Source of the DNA: HGM12587 sp945786935
GTDB taxonomy: Bacteria > Bacillota > Clostridia > Lachnospirales > Lachnospiraceae
NCBI GenBank assembly: GCA_945786935.1
Contig: CALZFY010000062.1
Location: 1-14,436 of the forward strand
DNA: 14,436 nt
Reading direction: 5' to 3'
Positions within the stretch are counted from its first letter, which is position 1. Every line of letters begins with the position of its first letter. A program made the translations under genes and the position numbers. Below the pieces are notes generated by a model that worked only from the letters and a program-made list of their open reading frames with translations, did no database searches and was not told the DNA's origin. Below, piece by piece: positions 7,907 through 14,436 of this stretch.

Positions 7907-9667
7907 ATGTACTATCCTGATGAACTGGTAGAAGAGATCAGAGAGAAAAACGATATTGTCAGTGTCGTGGGAGAGTATGTCAAACTGACCAGAAAGGGCG
8001 GTTCCTATTTCGGACTTTGCCCTTTCCACAATGAAAAAACAGGATCCTTTTCCGTATCGCCGCAAAAGCAGATGTATTACTGCTTTGGCTGCCATAAAGG
8101 AGGCAATGTATTTAGTTTCCTCATGGACTATGAAAACTACACATTCCAGGAGGCAGTCAGGGTCTTAGGCGAGCGGGTTGGCGTGGAGCTGCCGGAAGCA
8201 GAGCATTCCGAAAGTGCCAGACAGCAAAAGGATGAAAAAACGAAAATGCTGGAAATGTACAAGCATGCCGCTACCTTTTATTATCGGATGCTTCGTACAG
8301 AGCAGGGAAAAGTTGGCTATCAGTATCTGAAAAAAAGAGAACTGACAGACGAGACCATGAGAAAGTTTGGTCTGGGCTATTCTACCAAATTTGGAAAAGA
8401 CTTATATATCTATTTAAAAAATCAGGGTTTCTCCGATCAGCTGATGATCGAGGGAGGCCTGGTTTCTCATAGTGAAAAGGCAGGAACCTATGACCGTTTC
8501 TGGAACAGGGTCATGTTTCCCATCATGGATGCCAATCACCGGGTGATCGGATTTGGGGGACGCGTCATGGGAGAAGGGGAGCCAAAATACCTAAACTCCC
8601 CCGAGACAAAGATTTTTGATAAGAGCAGAAATCTTTATGGACTTAATTTTGCCAGAGCAAGCCGTAAGGATCATATGATCATCTGCGAAGGGTATATGGA
8701 TGTCATTGCCCTTCATCAGGCAGGATTTACCGAGGCAGTAGCTTCTTTGGGAACAGCGCTGACGGAAAATCAGTGCCGTCTTTTGTCCCGTTACACAAAG
8801 AAGGTACTTTTGACCTACGACAGTGATGCGGCAGGCACCAATGCTGCACTTCGGGCGATTCCCATGTTAAAGGAAGCGGGGTTAAGTGTCAGCGTTATCA
8901 ATATGAAGCCTTATAAGGACCCGGATGAATTTATCAAAGCACTGGGGCCGGAAGGCTTTGAGGAACGAATCAATCAGGCGGTGGGAAGCTTCCTGTTTGA
9001 GATAGAAGTTATGGAGCAGCGTTACGATTTTAAAGATCCGGAATCAAAGACAGCCTTCTTTCAGGCAGTGGCAAAAAAGCTTTTGGAATTTTCGGAGGAA
9101 ATCGAGCGAAGCAACTATGTGGAGGCGGTGGCAGAACGCTATCATCTTCCCTATGAAAAACTAAAGAAAATGGTGGATACCTACGGGGAGATGCAAGATT
9201 CGATGCCGGTGAGGGAAAAGCCCCGGTCCGGGATAAGGAAGCAGCCCAAAGAAGATGGTATCACAAAGGCACAGAAGCTTTTGATCACCTGGATGATCTC
9301 TGACGACAGATTGTTTGAAGTTATCAGAAAACAGGTGGAACTAAAAGATTTTACCAACGAGTTATATCGTACCGTGGTGGAAATGCTTTATCAGCAGAAG
9401 GAACAGGGTGTTATCAAGCCCGCAGAAATTATCAGCCACTTCGCGGACAGTGAAAACCAGGGGGAAATCGCATCTTTGTTTCATGCAGAATTGAAACAGG
9501 TGGAAAAGAAGGAAGAACTGGAAAAGGCATTGACAGAGACCATCATCAAGGTCAAGGAGCACAGCTATCAGGTGCAGATCGATGAAATGGATAAAAATGA
9601 CATCATTGCCTGGCAGAGAATCCTTCAGGAAAAGAGTAAATTACAGAGACTGCATATTTCTCTTTAG
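7907..9667 (+). CDS. dnaG: DNA primase
   Basis: 586 aa, normal length. Makes RNA primers for lagging-strand synthesis and works with the replicative helicase. The CHC2 zinc finger is Cys38-His41-Cys59-Cys62 (CPFH and CFGC). The RNA polymerase core includes the basic FGGR segment (216-219) and the Toprim motifs EGYMD (261-265, Glu261 and Asp265) and DSDAAG (305-310, Asp305 and Asp307), followed by DPDEF (338-342). Residues about 440-586 form the helical C-terminal domain that contacts helicase. It lies between dgt and rpoD, the classic primase-sigma arrangement; rpsU, which precedes dnaG in proteobacteria, is absent here. Confidence 0.98.
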   Translation: MYYPDELVEEIREKNDIVSVVGEYVKLTRKGGSYFGLCPFHNEKTGSFSVSPQKQMYYCFGCHKGGNVFSFLMDYENYTFQEAVRVLGERVGVELPEAEHSESARQQKDEKTKMLEMYKHAATFYYRMLRTEQGKVGYQYLKKRELTDETMRKFGLGYSTKFGKDLYIYLKNQGFSDQLMIEGGLVSHSEKAGTYDRFWNRVMFPIMDANHRVIGFGGRVMGEGEPKYLNSPETKIFDKSRNLYGLNFARASRKDHMIICEGYMDVIALHQAGFTEAVASLGTALTENQCRLLSRYTKKVLLTYDSDAAGTNAALRAIPMLKEAGLSVSVINMKPYKDPDEFIKALGPEGFEERINQAVGSFLFEIEVMEQRYDFKDPESKTAFFQAVAKKLLEFSEEIERSNYVEAVAERYHLPYEKLKKMVDTYGEMQDSMPVREKPRSGIRKQPKEDGITKAQKLLITWMISDDRLFEVIRKQVELKDFTNELYRTVVEMLYQQKEQGVIKPAEIISHFADSENQGEIASLFHAELKQVEKKEELEKALTETIIKVKEHSYQVQIDEMDKNDIIAWQRILQEKSKLQRLHISL

Positions 9668-9693
9668 GTGGGGATATGCTAAAGAATAGGGTT

Positions 9694-9700
9694 GAGGTGG
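9694..9700 (+). promoter_or_regulatory. Ribosome binding site deciding the rpoD start
   Basis: GAGGTGG lies 5 bases before the ATG at 9706. An in-frame ATG at 9676 is preceded by AGGTGGGG only 2 bases away, which is too close; it would add ten residues. Confidence 0.75.
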
Positions 9701-9705
9701 ACAAT

Positions 9706-10815
9706 ATGGACGAAAAAGAAAACATGCAGAAGGTTGCTGAGAAAATTAAAGAGCTTCAGAGCATGGCGAAGAAGAAAAAAAATATGCTGGAGTATCAGGA
9801 GGTCCTTGATTTCTTAAAGGATACCGGACTTGGAAAGGAAGAGATTGAAAAGATCTGCGATTTCCTTGAGCAGAAAGGAGTAGATATCTTACGTGTCACA
9901 GAGGAAACAGATGATGACGAAATTCTCTTAACAGAAGAAGATGAAGTGGATATCGAAAATATTGACCTGTCTGTTCCGGAAGGTATTAGTATCGAGGATC
10001 CGGTACGTATGTATTTAAAGGAAATCGGTAAGGTTCCGCTTTTAAGTGCCGAGGAAGAAATCGAGCTGGCACTTCGTATGGAAGCGGGAGATGAAGAAGC
10101 AAAGAAGAAGCTTGCAGAAGCAAACCTTCGTCTCGTAGTCAGCATTGCAAAACGTTATGTGGGACGTGGAATGCTCTTCCTTGACCTTATTCAGGAGGGT
10201 AACTTAGGGCTCATTAAAGCGGTAGAAAAATTTGATTACCGTAAAGGATTTAAGTTTAGTACCTATGCTACCTGGTGGATCCGTCAGGCTATCACAAGAG
10301 CCATTGCTGACCAGGCAAGAACGATCCGTATTCCGGTCCACATGGTAGAAACCATCAATAAGCTGATCCGTGTATCAAGGCAGCTTTTACAGGAACTGGG
10401 CAGAGAACCATCTCCGGAAGAAATTGCGAAGGAAATGAATATGTCCGTAGAACGTGTCCGTGAAATCTTAAAGATCTCTCAGGAACCGGTATCCTTAGAA
10501 ACTCCCATCGGTGAAGAGGAAGACAGCCACTTGGGTGACTTCATTCAGGATGACCATGTACCGGTACCTGCCGATGCGGCTACTTTTACCCTGTTAAAAG
10601 AACAGTTAAACGAAGTCCTTGGAACATTGACAGAGAGAGAACAGAAGGTTTTACGTCTTCGTTTTGGTCTGGATGATGGACGTGCACGTACCCTGGAGGA
10701 AGTGGGTAAGGAATTTAATGTAACCCGTGAGCGTATCCGTCAGATCGAGGCGAAAGCATTAAGAAAGCTCCGTCATCCAAGCAGAAGCAGAAAATTAAAG
10801 GATTATTTGGATTAA
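9706..10815 (+). CDS. rpoD: RNA polymerase primary sigma factor (RpoD/SigA)
   Basis: 369 aa, typical of Firmicutes SigA. Directs RNA polymerase to housekeeping promoters. Region 1.1-like helices lie at about 10-65, followed by an acidic linker. Region 1.2 is DPVRMYLKEIGKVPLLSAEE (98-117). Region 2 runs from about 139 (ANLRLVVSIAKRY) through LDLIQEGNLGLIKAVEKFD and the -10-reading helix FSTYATWWIRQAITRAI. Region 3 is about 215-285. Region 4 has LTEREQKVLRLRFG (308-321) and the -35-reading helix VTRERIRQIEAKALRKLRHP (339-358). The motifs match a primary rather than an alternative sigma. It sits 38 bases after dnaG with no clear internal promoter; the next gene starts 1 base after its stop. Confidence 0.98.
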   Translation: MDEKENMQKVAEKIKELQSMAKKKKNMLEYQEVLDFLKDTGLGKEEIEKICDFLEQKGVDILRVTEETDDDEILLTEEDEVDIENIDLSVPEGISIEDPVRMYLKEIGKVPLLSAEEEIELALRMEAGDEEAKKKLAEANLRLVVSIAKRYVGRGMLFLDLIQEGNLGLIKAVEKFDYRKGFKFSTYATWWIRQAITRAIADQARTIRIPVHMVETINKLIRVSRQLLQELGREPSPEEIAKEMNMSVERVREILKISQEPVSLETPIGEEEDSHLGDFIQDDHVPVPADAATFTLLKEQLNEVLGTLTEREQKVLRLRFGLDDGRARTLEEVGKEFNVTRERIRQIEAKALRKLRHPSRSRKLKDYLD

Positions 10816-10816
10816 T

Positions 10817-11515
10817 ATGCAGTTATCACAACGATTATCATCAGTTGCATCGATGGTTACCGCTGGGAATTGTTTGGCAGATGTGGGAACAGATCATGGA
10901 TATGTTCCCATTTATCTTTATGAGCGAAAAATCATTCCCCATGCCATTGCCATGGATGTCAACAGGGGCCCGCTGGAACGGGCAAAATTACATATTGCAG
11001 AGTCAGGCATGAGCGAAGCAATCGAGACCAGACTTTCGGACGGACTTGCGGCCTTAAGAGCAGGAGAAGCAGATACCGTTCTGATCGCAGGCATGGGCGG
11101 ACCTTTGATGATCCGTATCTTAAGCAGCTTCCCTGAAGTGACCGCATCTTTGAAGGAACTTGTATTACAGCCTCAGTCTGAAATTGAAAGTGTACGTGTC
11201 TGGCTGTATGAACAGGGCTACGAGATCGTGGAAGAACATATGGTGTTTGAAGAGGGAAAATATTACCCCATGTTTCGGGCGGTAAAAAATCCGGATGCCA
11301 AAAGGCTTTCCAAGCTGGAGTATCGCTTTGGACGACTGGAGGTTTTAAAGGAGCTTCCTGTTTTGAAGGATTACCTGCTCAGGGAATTAAAGAACAAAAG
11401 AGAGATCATCCATAAATTAGAAGCAGAGTCTACGAGCAAGGCATTTGGTCGCATTCAGGAGATCAAAGAAGAATTAATGGATTTGGAAGAGATGATGAAG
11501 GGAGTCTTCTTATGA
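10817..11515 (+). CDS. trmK: tRNA (adenine-22-N1)-methyltransferase
   Basis: 232 aa. Methylates N1 of adenine-22 in tRNA using SAM. The Rossmann core shows LADVGTDHGYVPIYL (20-34, SAM-binding loop), MDVNRGPLERA (46-56), AGMGG (91-95) and the catalytic-region LQPQSE (117-122). A charged helical C-terminal tail (about 165-232) is the coiled-coil domain of this family. The start is 1 base after the rpoD stop with only a weak GGAT nearby, so translation is likely coupled to rpoD. It overlaps the next gene by 4 bases (ATGA). The pairing of this gene with the Nif3-family gene just after rpoD is a recurrent Firmicutes arrangement. Confidence 0.94.
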   Translation: MQLSQRLSSVASMVTAGNCLADVGTDHGYVPIYLYERKIIPHAIAMDVNRGPLERAKLHIAESGMSEAIETRLSDGLAALRAGEADTVLIAGMGGPLMIRILSSFPEVTASLKELVLQPQSEIESVRVWLYEQGYEIVEEHMVFEEGKYYPMFRAVKNPDAKRLSKLEYRFGRLEVLKELPVLKDYLLRELKNKREIIHKLEAESTSKAFGRIQEIKEELMDLEEMMKGVFL

Positions 11516-12282
11516 AATGTAAAGATTTACTGGAACTTCTGGAACAGGAGTTTCCTGCGAAATATGCAGTGCCGGGAGATAAAACCGGCTTTCAGGTGGG
11601 CGACCGGGAAAAAGAGGTTTCCCATATTTTCGTAGCAGTAGATGCCACGGAAGAAGTGATTGAAGAGGCAGCTGCGGTAGGAGCTGATCTTTTGCTGACT
11701 CATCATCCCATGCTTTATTCACCACTGGCTGCAGTCACCACAGATACCTTTAACGGCAGAAGAGTCATTAAGCTGATCGAGCATGGCATCAGCTATATCT
11801 CCACCCACACCAATTATGACAGCTGCCGCATGGCAGATCTGGCGGTGGAACGTCTGGAATTAACAGACTGCCAGGTGTTGGAAGAAGTTCTGGACGGCCT
11901 TGGCATTGGAAAAATGGGAATGCTCCCCAGGGAAATGACCTTAAGAGAATGTGCACTTTATGTGAAGGAAAGATTTCACATTCCATCGGTAAGATTCTTT
12001 GGAGATGGGGACAAAAAGATCCAAAAAGCAGCTATTTGTCCGGGATCCGGTCGCAGTGTCATCGGACGATGCCATGAACTGGGGGCAGAGGTTTTGATTA
12101 CCGGAGATATTGATCATCATACCGGTGTGGATCAGGTAGATGATTACCTGCTGCTTATCGATGCCGGTCACTACGGAGTGGAGCATATTTATATAGAAGA
12201 TATGTGCAGATTCCTGTCTGAAAAATGTCCGGAAGTTAAGGTCAGCTGTGCGAAAATCAGGCATCCGTTTGAGGTTGTGTAG
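11512..12282 (+). CDS. Nif3-like dinuclear metal-centre protein (YqfO family)
   Basis: 256 aa. Nif3-family proteins form hexameric rings with two metals per subunit; names such as GTP cyclohydrolase I type 2 are used, but the cellular role is unsettled. Metal ligands are visible as His64-His65 (LLTHHPML), Asp103 in STHTNYD and His220 with Glu224 in DAGHYGVEH. It is the short form: the PII/CutA-like insert seen in B. subtilis YqfO (about 370 aa) is absent. The ATG overlaps the trmK stop, with AGGGAG 7 bases upstream. It is the last gene of the dgt-to-nif3 run. No terminator hairpin follows; its stop codon directly abuts a TATAAT box. Confidence 0.93.
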   Translation: MKCKDLLELLEQEFPAKYAVPGDKTGFQVGDREKEVSHIFVAVDATEEVIEEAAAVGADLLLTHHPMLYSPLAAVTTDTFNGRRVIKLIEHGISYISTHTNYDSCRMADLAVERLELTDCQVLEEVLDGLGIGKMGMLPREMTLRECALYVKERFHIPSVRFFGDGDKKIQKAAICPGSGRSVIGRCHELGAEVLITGDIDHHTGVDQVDDYLLLIDAGHYGVEHIYIEDMCRFLSEKCPEVKVSCAKIRHPFEVV

Positions 12283-12288
12283 TATAAT
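12283..12288 (+). promoter_or_regulatory. Possible -10 box for the nucleoside kinase gene
   Basis: A perfect TATAAT follows the stop codon of the Nif3 gene. No good -35 box is found at 16-18 bases upstream (GGCATC region) and there is no TGn extension, so use of this promoter is uncertain. If used, transcription would start near 12295, exactly at the left arm of the leader hairpin. Confidence 0.4.
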
Positions 12289-12292
12289 AAAT

Positions 12293-12328
12293 GTAACTGT
12301 TTAGAACTATCAGGCTCTGAACGGTTCG
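12293..12328 (+). repeat. Short palindromic repeat / leader hairpin related to the 144-bp element
   Basis: AACTGTTTAGAACT (12295-12308) can pair with GGCTCTGAACGGTT (12313-12326) around the loop ATCA, as RNA with three G-U pairs and one A-C mismatch. The left side (12293-12307) matches the left arm of the 144-bp element (14099-14113) at 12 of 15 bases without gaps, all differences being transitions. The right side shares GGCTCTGAAC with that element's right arm. It lacks the T-run of a terminator. Confidence 0.65.
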
Positions 12329-12356
12329 TGTAAATATTGAACCGGGAGGTATCAGA

Positions 12357-14015
12357 TTGAAAAAGGTTACTCTTGAGAATACGATAAAACAGTACGAGGA
12401 AGGCACCACCTACCAGCAGATCGTCAGAGAGCATTTTGGTGAAAAAGCAGAACAGATCATTCTGGTAAAGGTGGACGGAACGCTGAAGGAGCTTACGAAA
12501 ACCCTGAAGGGAGACTGCCACTTGGAGCCGGTATACTTTACAGATAAGCCGGGGTATAATTCCTACAGAAGAAGCGTCTCTTTTCTGATGATGAAAGCAA
12601 TCTATGATTTATACAGCAAAGAAGAGATCGGCACCGTGCGGGTGATGTTTGCCATCGGCTCCGGATTATTCTGCTTCTTAAGCGGAAACATCAAACCCGA
12701 TGAAACATTTACCCAAAATGTGGAAAAACGCATGAGAGAGCTGGTGGAGAAAGAGCTTCCGATTCATAAGGATGTCATTAATACCCAGGAGGCCATTGCC
12801 AAATTTTCGGAATATGGCATGAAGGATAAAGCGGAGCTTTTCCGTTATCGCCGTGCATCCAAGGTAAATATCTACAGCATTGGAGAGTTTCAGGACTATT
12901 ACTATGGCTATATGGTTCCCAATACCTCCTATTTGAAATGGTTTTCTTTAGTGCCTTATGAGGATGGCTTTGTACTGCAGTTCCCGAAAAGAACGGAAGC
13001 CGGAATTTTAAGACCCGTAGAATTCAGTAAAAAAGTATTTGACGTCATGCACCATACGGAAGAGTGGGGCAAAATGCTGGAAGTATCTACCGTAGGCGAA
13101 TTAAATAATATGATTTCCAAAGGAAATCTTTCAGAAATGATTCTGGTACAGGAGGCGATTCAGGAAAAACAGATCGGTGACATTGCCGGGATGATCGCCA
13201 AAGATCCATCCAGGAGGATCATCATGATCGCAGGTCCATCCTCCTCGGGAAAGACCACATTTTCCCACCGTCTGTCCGTACAGCTTCGTGCCCATGGCCT
13301 AAAGCCCCATCCCATCGCCTGTGACAATTACTTTGTGGAGAGAGTCAATACGCCAAAGGATGAGGACGGAAAATATAATTTTGAATGTCTCGAAGCATTG
13401 GATATCGATCTTTTTACAGACCAGATGAACAGGCTCCTTCGTGGAGAAACCGTAGAGATTCCGGAGTTTAATTTTGTGACAGGACAAAAGGAATATAAAG
13501 GAAAACAGATTCTGACTCTGGGAGAAGAGGATGTTCTTGTCATCGAGGGAATCCACTGCCTTAACGATGCCTTATCCTGCGGTCTGCCGGATGAAAGCAA
13601 ATTCAGGATCTATATCAGTGCGCTTACCATGTTAAACATTGACGAGCACAACCGGATTCCGACCACAGACGGACGGCTCATCCGCAGAATTATCAGGGAT
13701 GCCAGAACGAGAGGCTCCTCCGCAGCCAATACCATTGACATGTGGCCTTCCGTAAGGAAAGGGGAAGAAGAAAACATTTTCCCTTATCAGGAGTCAGCAG
13801 ATGTAGTATTTAACTCCGCACTGATCTATGAGTTATCTGTTCTGAAACAATATGCAGAACCATTGCTCTTTGGCATTACACCGGATGACCCGGCCTATAT
13901 CGAGGCAAAGAGGCTGTTAAAGTTTTTGGATTATTTTGTAGGTGTGGACAGCAACCTGATCCCGAATAATTCGATTCTTAGGGAATTTATCGGCGGAAGC
14001 TGTTTCAGGGTATAA
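12357..14015 (+). CDS. Nucleoside (uridine) kinase family protein with N-terminal threonyl-tRNA-synthetase-like domains
   Basis: 552 aa. The start is TTG at 12357, supported by GGGAGGT (12344-12350) 6 bases upstream. Residues 1-55 look like a TGS domain (KVDGTLKELTKTL). Residues about 60-210 resemble the second additional domain of ThrRS, including NIYSIGEFQDYYYGYMVPNT (171-190). Residues about 285-552 are a P-loop kinase of the uridine kinase group: Walker A GPSSSGKTT (293-301), the substrate segment after IACDNYFVERVNTP, VIEGIHCLN near residue 400, and RRIIRDARTRG. It presumably phosphorylates uridine, cytidine or a related nucleoside with ATP; exact substrate unknown. The ThrRS-like part lacks the usual His and Cys editing or zinc residues. 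This architecture is known in Clostridia. The gene stands alone between the nif3 operon and rnpB. Confidence 0.9.
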   Translation: MKKVTLENTIKQYEEGTTYQQIVREHFGEKAEQIILVKVDGTLKELTKTLKGDCHLEPVYFTDKPGYNSYRRSVSFLMMKAIYDLYSKEEIGTVRVMFAIGSGLFCFLSGNIKPDETFTQNVEKRMRELVEKELPIHKDVINTQEAIAKFSEYGMKDKAELFRYRRASKVNIYSIGEFQDYYYGYMVPNTSYLKWFSLVPYEDGFVLQFPKRTEAGILRPVEFSKKVFDVMHHTEEWGKMLEVSTVGELNNMISKGNLSEMILVQEAIQEKQIGDIAGMIAKDPSRRIIMIAGPSSSGKTTFSHRLSVQLRAHGLKPHPIACDNYFVERVNTPKDEDGKYNFECLEALDIDLFTDQMNRLLRGETVEIPEFNFVTGQKEYKGKQILTLGEEDVLVIEGIHCLNDALSCGLPDESKFRIYISALTMLNIDEHNRIPTTDGRLIRRIIRDARTRGSSAANTIDMWPSVRKGEEENIFPYQESADVVFNSALIYELSVLKQYAEPLLFGITPDDPAYIEAKRLLKFLDYFVGVDSNLIPNNSILREFIGGSCFRV

Positions 14016-14044
14016 AAATAATGTAAATGCTTATGGTACTGTCG

Positions 14045-14074
14045 TTGACGTTTTACGAGGAGTTGTGGTATTAT
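14045..14074 (+). promoter_or_regulatory. Strong sigma-A promoter, probably for rnpB
   Basis: TTGACG (14045-14050) and TATTAT (14069-14074) are 18 bases apart, with a TGG extension directly before the -10 box. The predicted start is near 14081, about 170 bases before the recognisable RNase P RNA. No comparable promoter lies closer to rnpB. Confidence 0.75.
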
Positions 14075-14097
14075 GAGCGGTGGAAAAATTGAATAAC

Positions 14098-14241
14098 TGT
14101 AATTGTTCAGAGCCAACCTCCAAAATGCTTTGCATTTCGTCGGTGTGGCGTATCCGCCAAATAAAATTTCAAAAACAGTCTAAAAAATGCAAGCATTTTA
14201 CGCCTGTTTTATGAAATTTTGCTTGGCTCTGAACAATTACA
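14098..14241. repeat. 144-bp palindromic, cloverleaf-forming element (MITE-like, no ORF)
   Basis: The ends are perfect 19-bp inverted repeats (14098-14116 and 14223-14241, outer sequence TGTAATTG/CAATTACA). Inside are three further hairpins: AAATGC/GCATTT at 14123-14137, TGGCG/CGCCA at 14146-14159, and a long arm in which AAAATTTCA (14163-14171) pairs perfectly with 14212-14220, continues 7 bp past one bulged base, and is capped by AAAATGC/GCATTTT (14184-14199). The whole folds as a three-armed cloverleaf closed by the 19-bp stem. AATAA occurs at 14092-14096 and 14243-14247 and might be a target duplication, but the area is AT-rich. No protein is encoded; any movement would need an enzyme from elsewhere. 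Confidence 0.85.
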
Positions 14242-14251
14242 AAATAAATAT

Positions 14252-14436
14252 GAGTAGGACAAATGTTCGCGGCTTGCCGGAGTCTTAGACTCTCGGCAGG
14301 GTGAGGAAAGTCCGGGCTTCACAGGGCAGGATGCCGGATAACGTCCGGTGGAGGCGACTCCAAGGCTAGTGCAACAGAAATATACCGCCAGCACATGCTG
14401 GTAAGGGTGGAAGGGTGGCTTAAGAGACCACCGCCT
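14252..14436 (+). ncRNA. rnpB: RNase P RNA, type A-like (5' part; continues beyond window)
   Basis: Catalytic RNA that trims the 5' leader from pre-tRNAs. The hallmark conserved stretch GAGGAAAGTCCGGGCTTCAC (14302-14321) is followed by CAGGGCAGGATGCCGGATAA, then AGTGCAACAGAAATATACCGC and GGTAAGGGTGGAAGGGTGG near 14400, all in the expected order. An upstream P3-like hairpin (GAGTC/GACTC within TGCCG/CGGCA) lies at about 14275-14298. The 5' end is approximate because its pairing partner lies outside the window. About half the RNA is present. The gene appears driven from the promoter at 14045, so the primary transcript would include the cloverleaf element. Confidence 0.93.

Noticed and set aside
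12295..12326. Hairpin as the terminator of the dgt-nif3 operon
   Set aside because: The stem is followed by CGTGTAAATATT rather than a T-run, and the A-C mismatch and G-U pairs make it weak.
14072..14095. Tiny ORF starting ATGAGCGG (7 codons)
   Set aside because: Its ATG overlaps the -10 box of the rnpB promoter, so the transcript from that promoter would not contain the start; AGGAG is 12 bases away.
14098..14241. The palindrome as a transcription terminator for the nucleoside kinase gene
   Set aside because: No T-run follows the closing arm on either strand, and the strong rnpB promoter lies upstream of it, so termination here would block rnpB.
1..14436. Defence island, prophage, CRISPR array or transposase gene
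   Set aside because: All sizeable coding capacity is accounted for by housekeeping or conserved families, and no direct-repeat array or recombinase motif was seen.

Overview
The window looks like core chromosome from a gut-type Clostridia, most likely a Lachnospiraceae member. This rests on the dgt-dnaG-rpoD-trmK-nif3 operon, Firmicutes-style ribosome binding sites, a Clostridial nucleoside kinase with a threonyl-tRNA-synthetase-like front half, a DUF5662 gene and moderate GC content. The genus is inferred from memory of protein families; no search was run. There are twelve protein genes and one partial RNA gene.

Layout. Positions 1-2043 (minus strand) hold tgt (queuosine tRNA modification) followed, with a 4-base ATGA overlap, by a membrane acyltransferase that runs off the left edge. 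A strong sigma-A-type promoter for tgt lies in the divergent gap at 2044-2238. Plus strand 2239-6778 is a tight cluster: aroC, a GH13/GlgX-like protein, a DUF5662 protein, and lrgA-lrgB. Plus strand 6824-12282 is the macromolecular-synthesis operon: promoter, dgt, dnaG, rpoD, trmK and a Nif3-family gene, with overlaps or short gaps. A TTG-start nucleoside kinase follows at 12357-14015. Then come a second strong promoter, a 144-bp palindromic element and the 5' half of the RNase P RNA gene, which runs off the right edge.

Function. Most genes are housekeeping: aromatic amino acid precursors, tRNA modification, dNTP balance, replication priming, the main sigma factor, nucleoside phosphorylation and tRNA 5' processing. 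I see no phage, CRISPR, toxin or defence cassette and no insertion sequence with a transposase.

What stands out. (1) The GH13/GlgX-like protein has Asn in place of both catalytic Asp residues and has lost the other active-site signatures, while keeping glycogen-debranching-like loops; it looks like a pseudoenzyme. (2) A 144-bp cloverleaf-forming element with perfect 19-bp terminal inverted repeats sits between the rnpB promoter and the mature RNA. (3) A short relative of that element's terminal arms forms a hairpin at the predicted 5' end of the nucleoside kinase leader, where it could compete with a second hairpin abutting the ribosome binding site.
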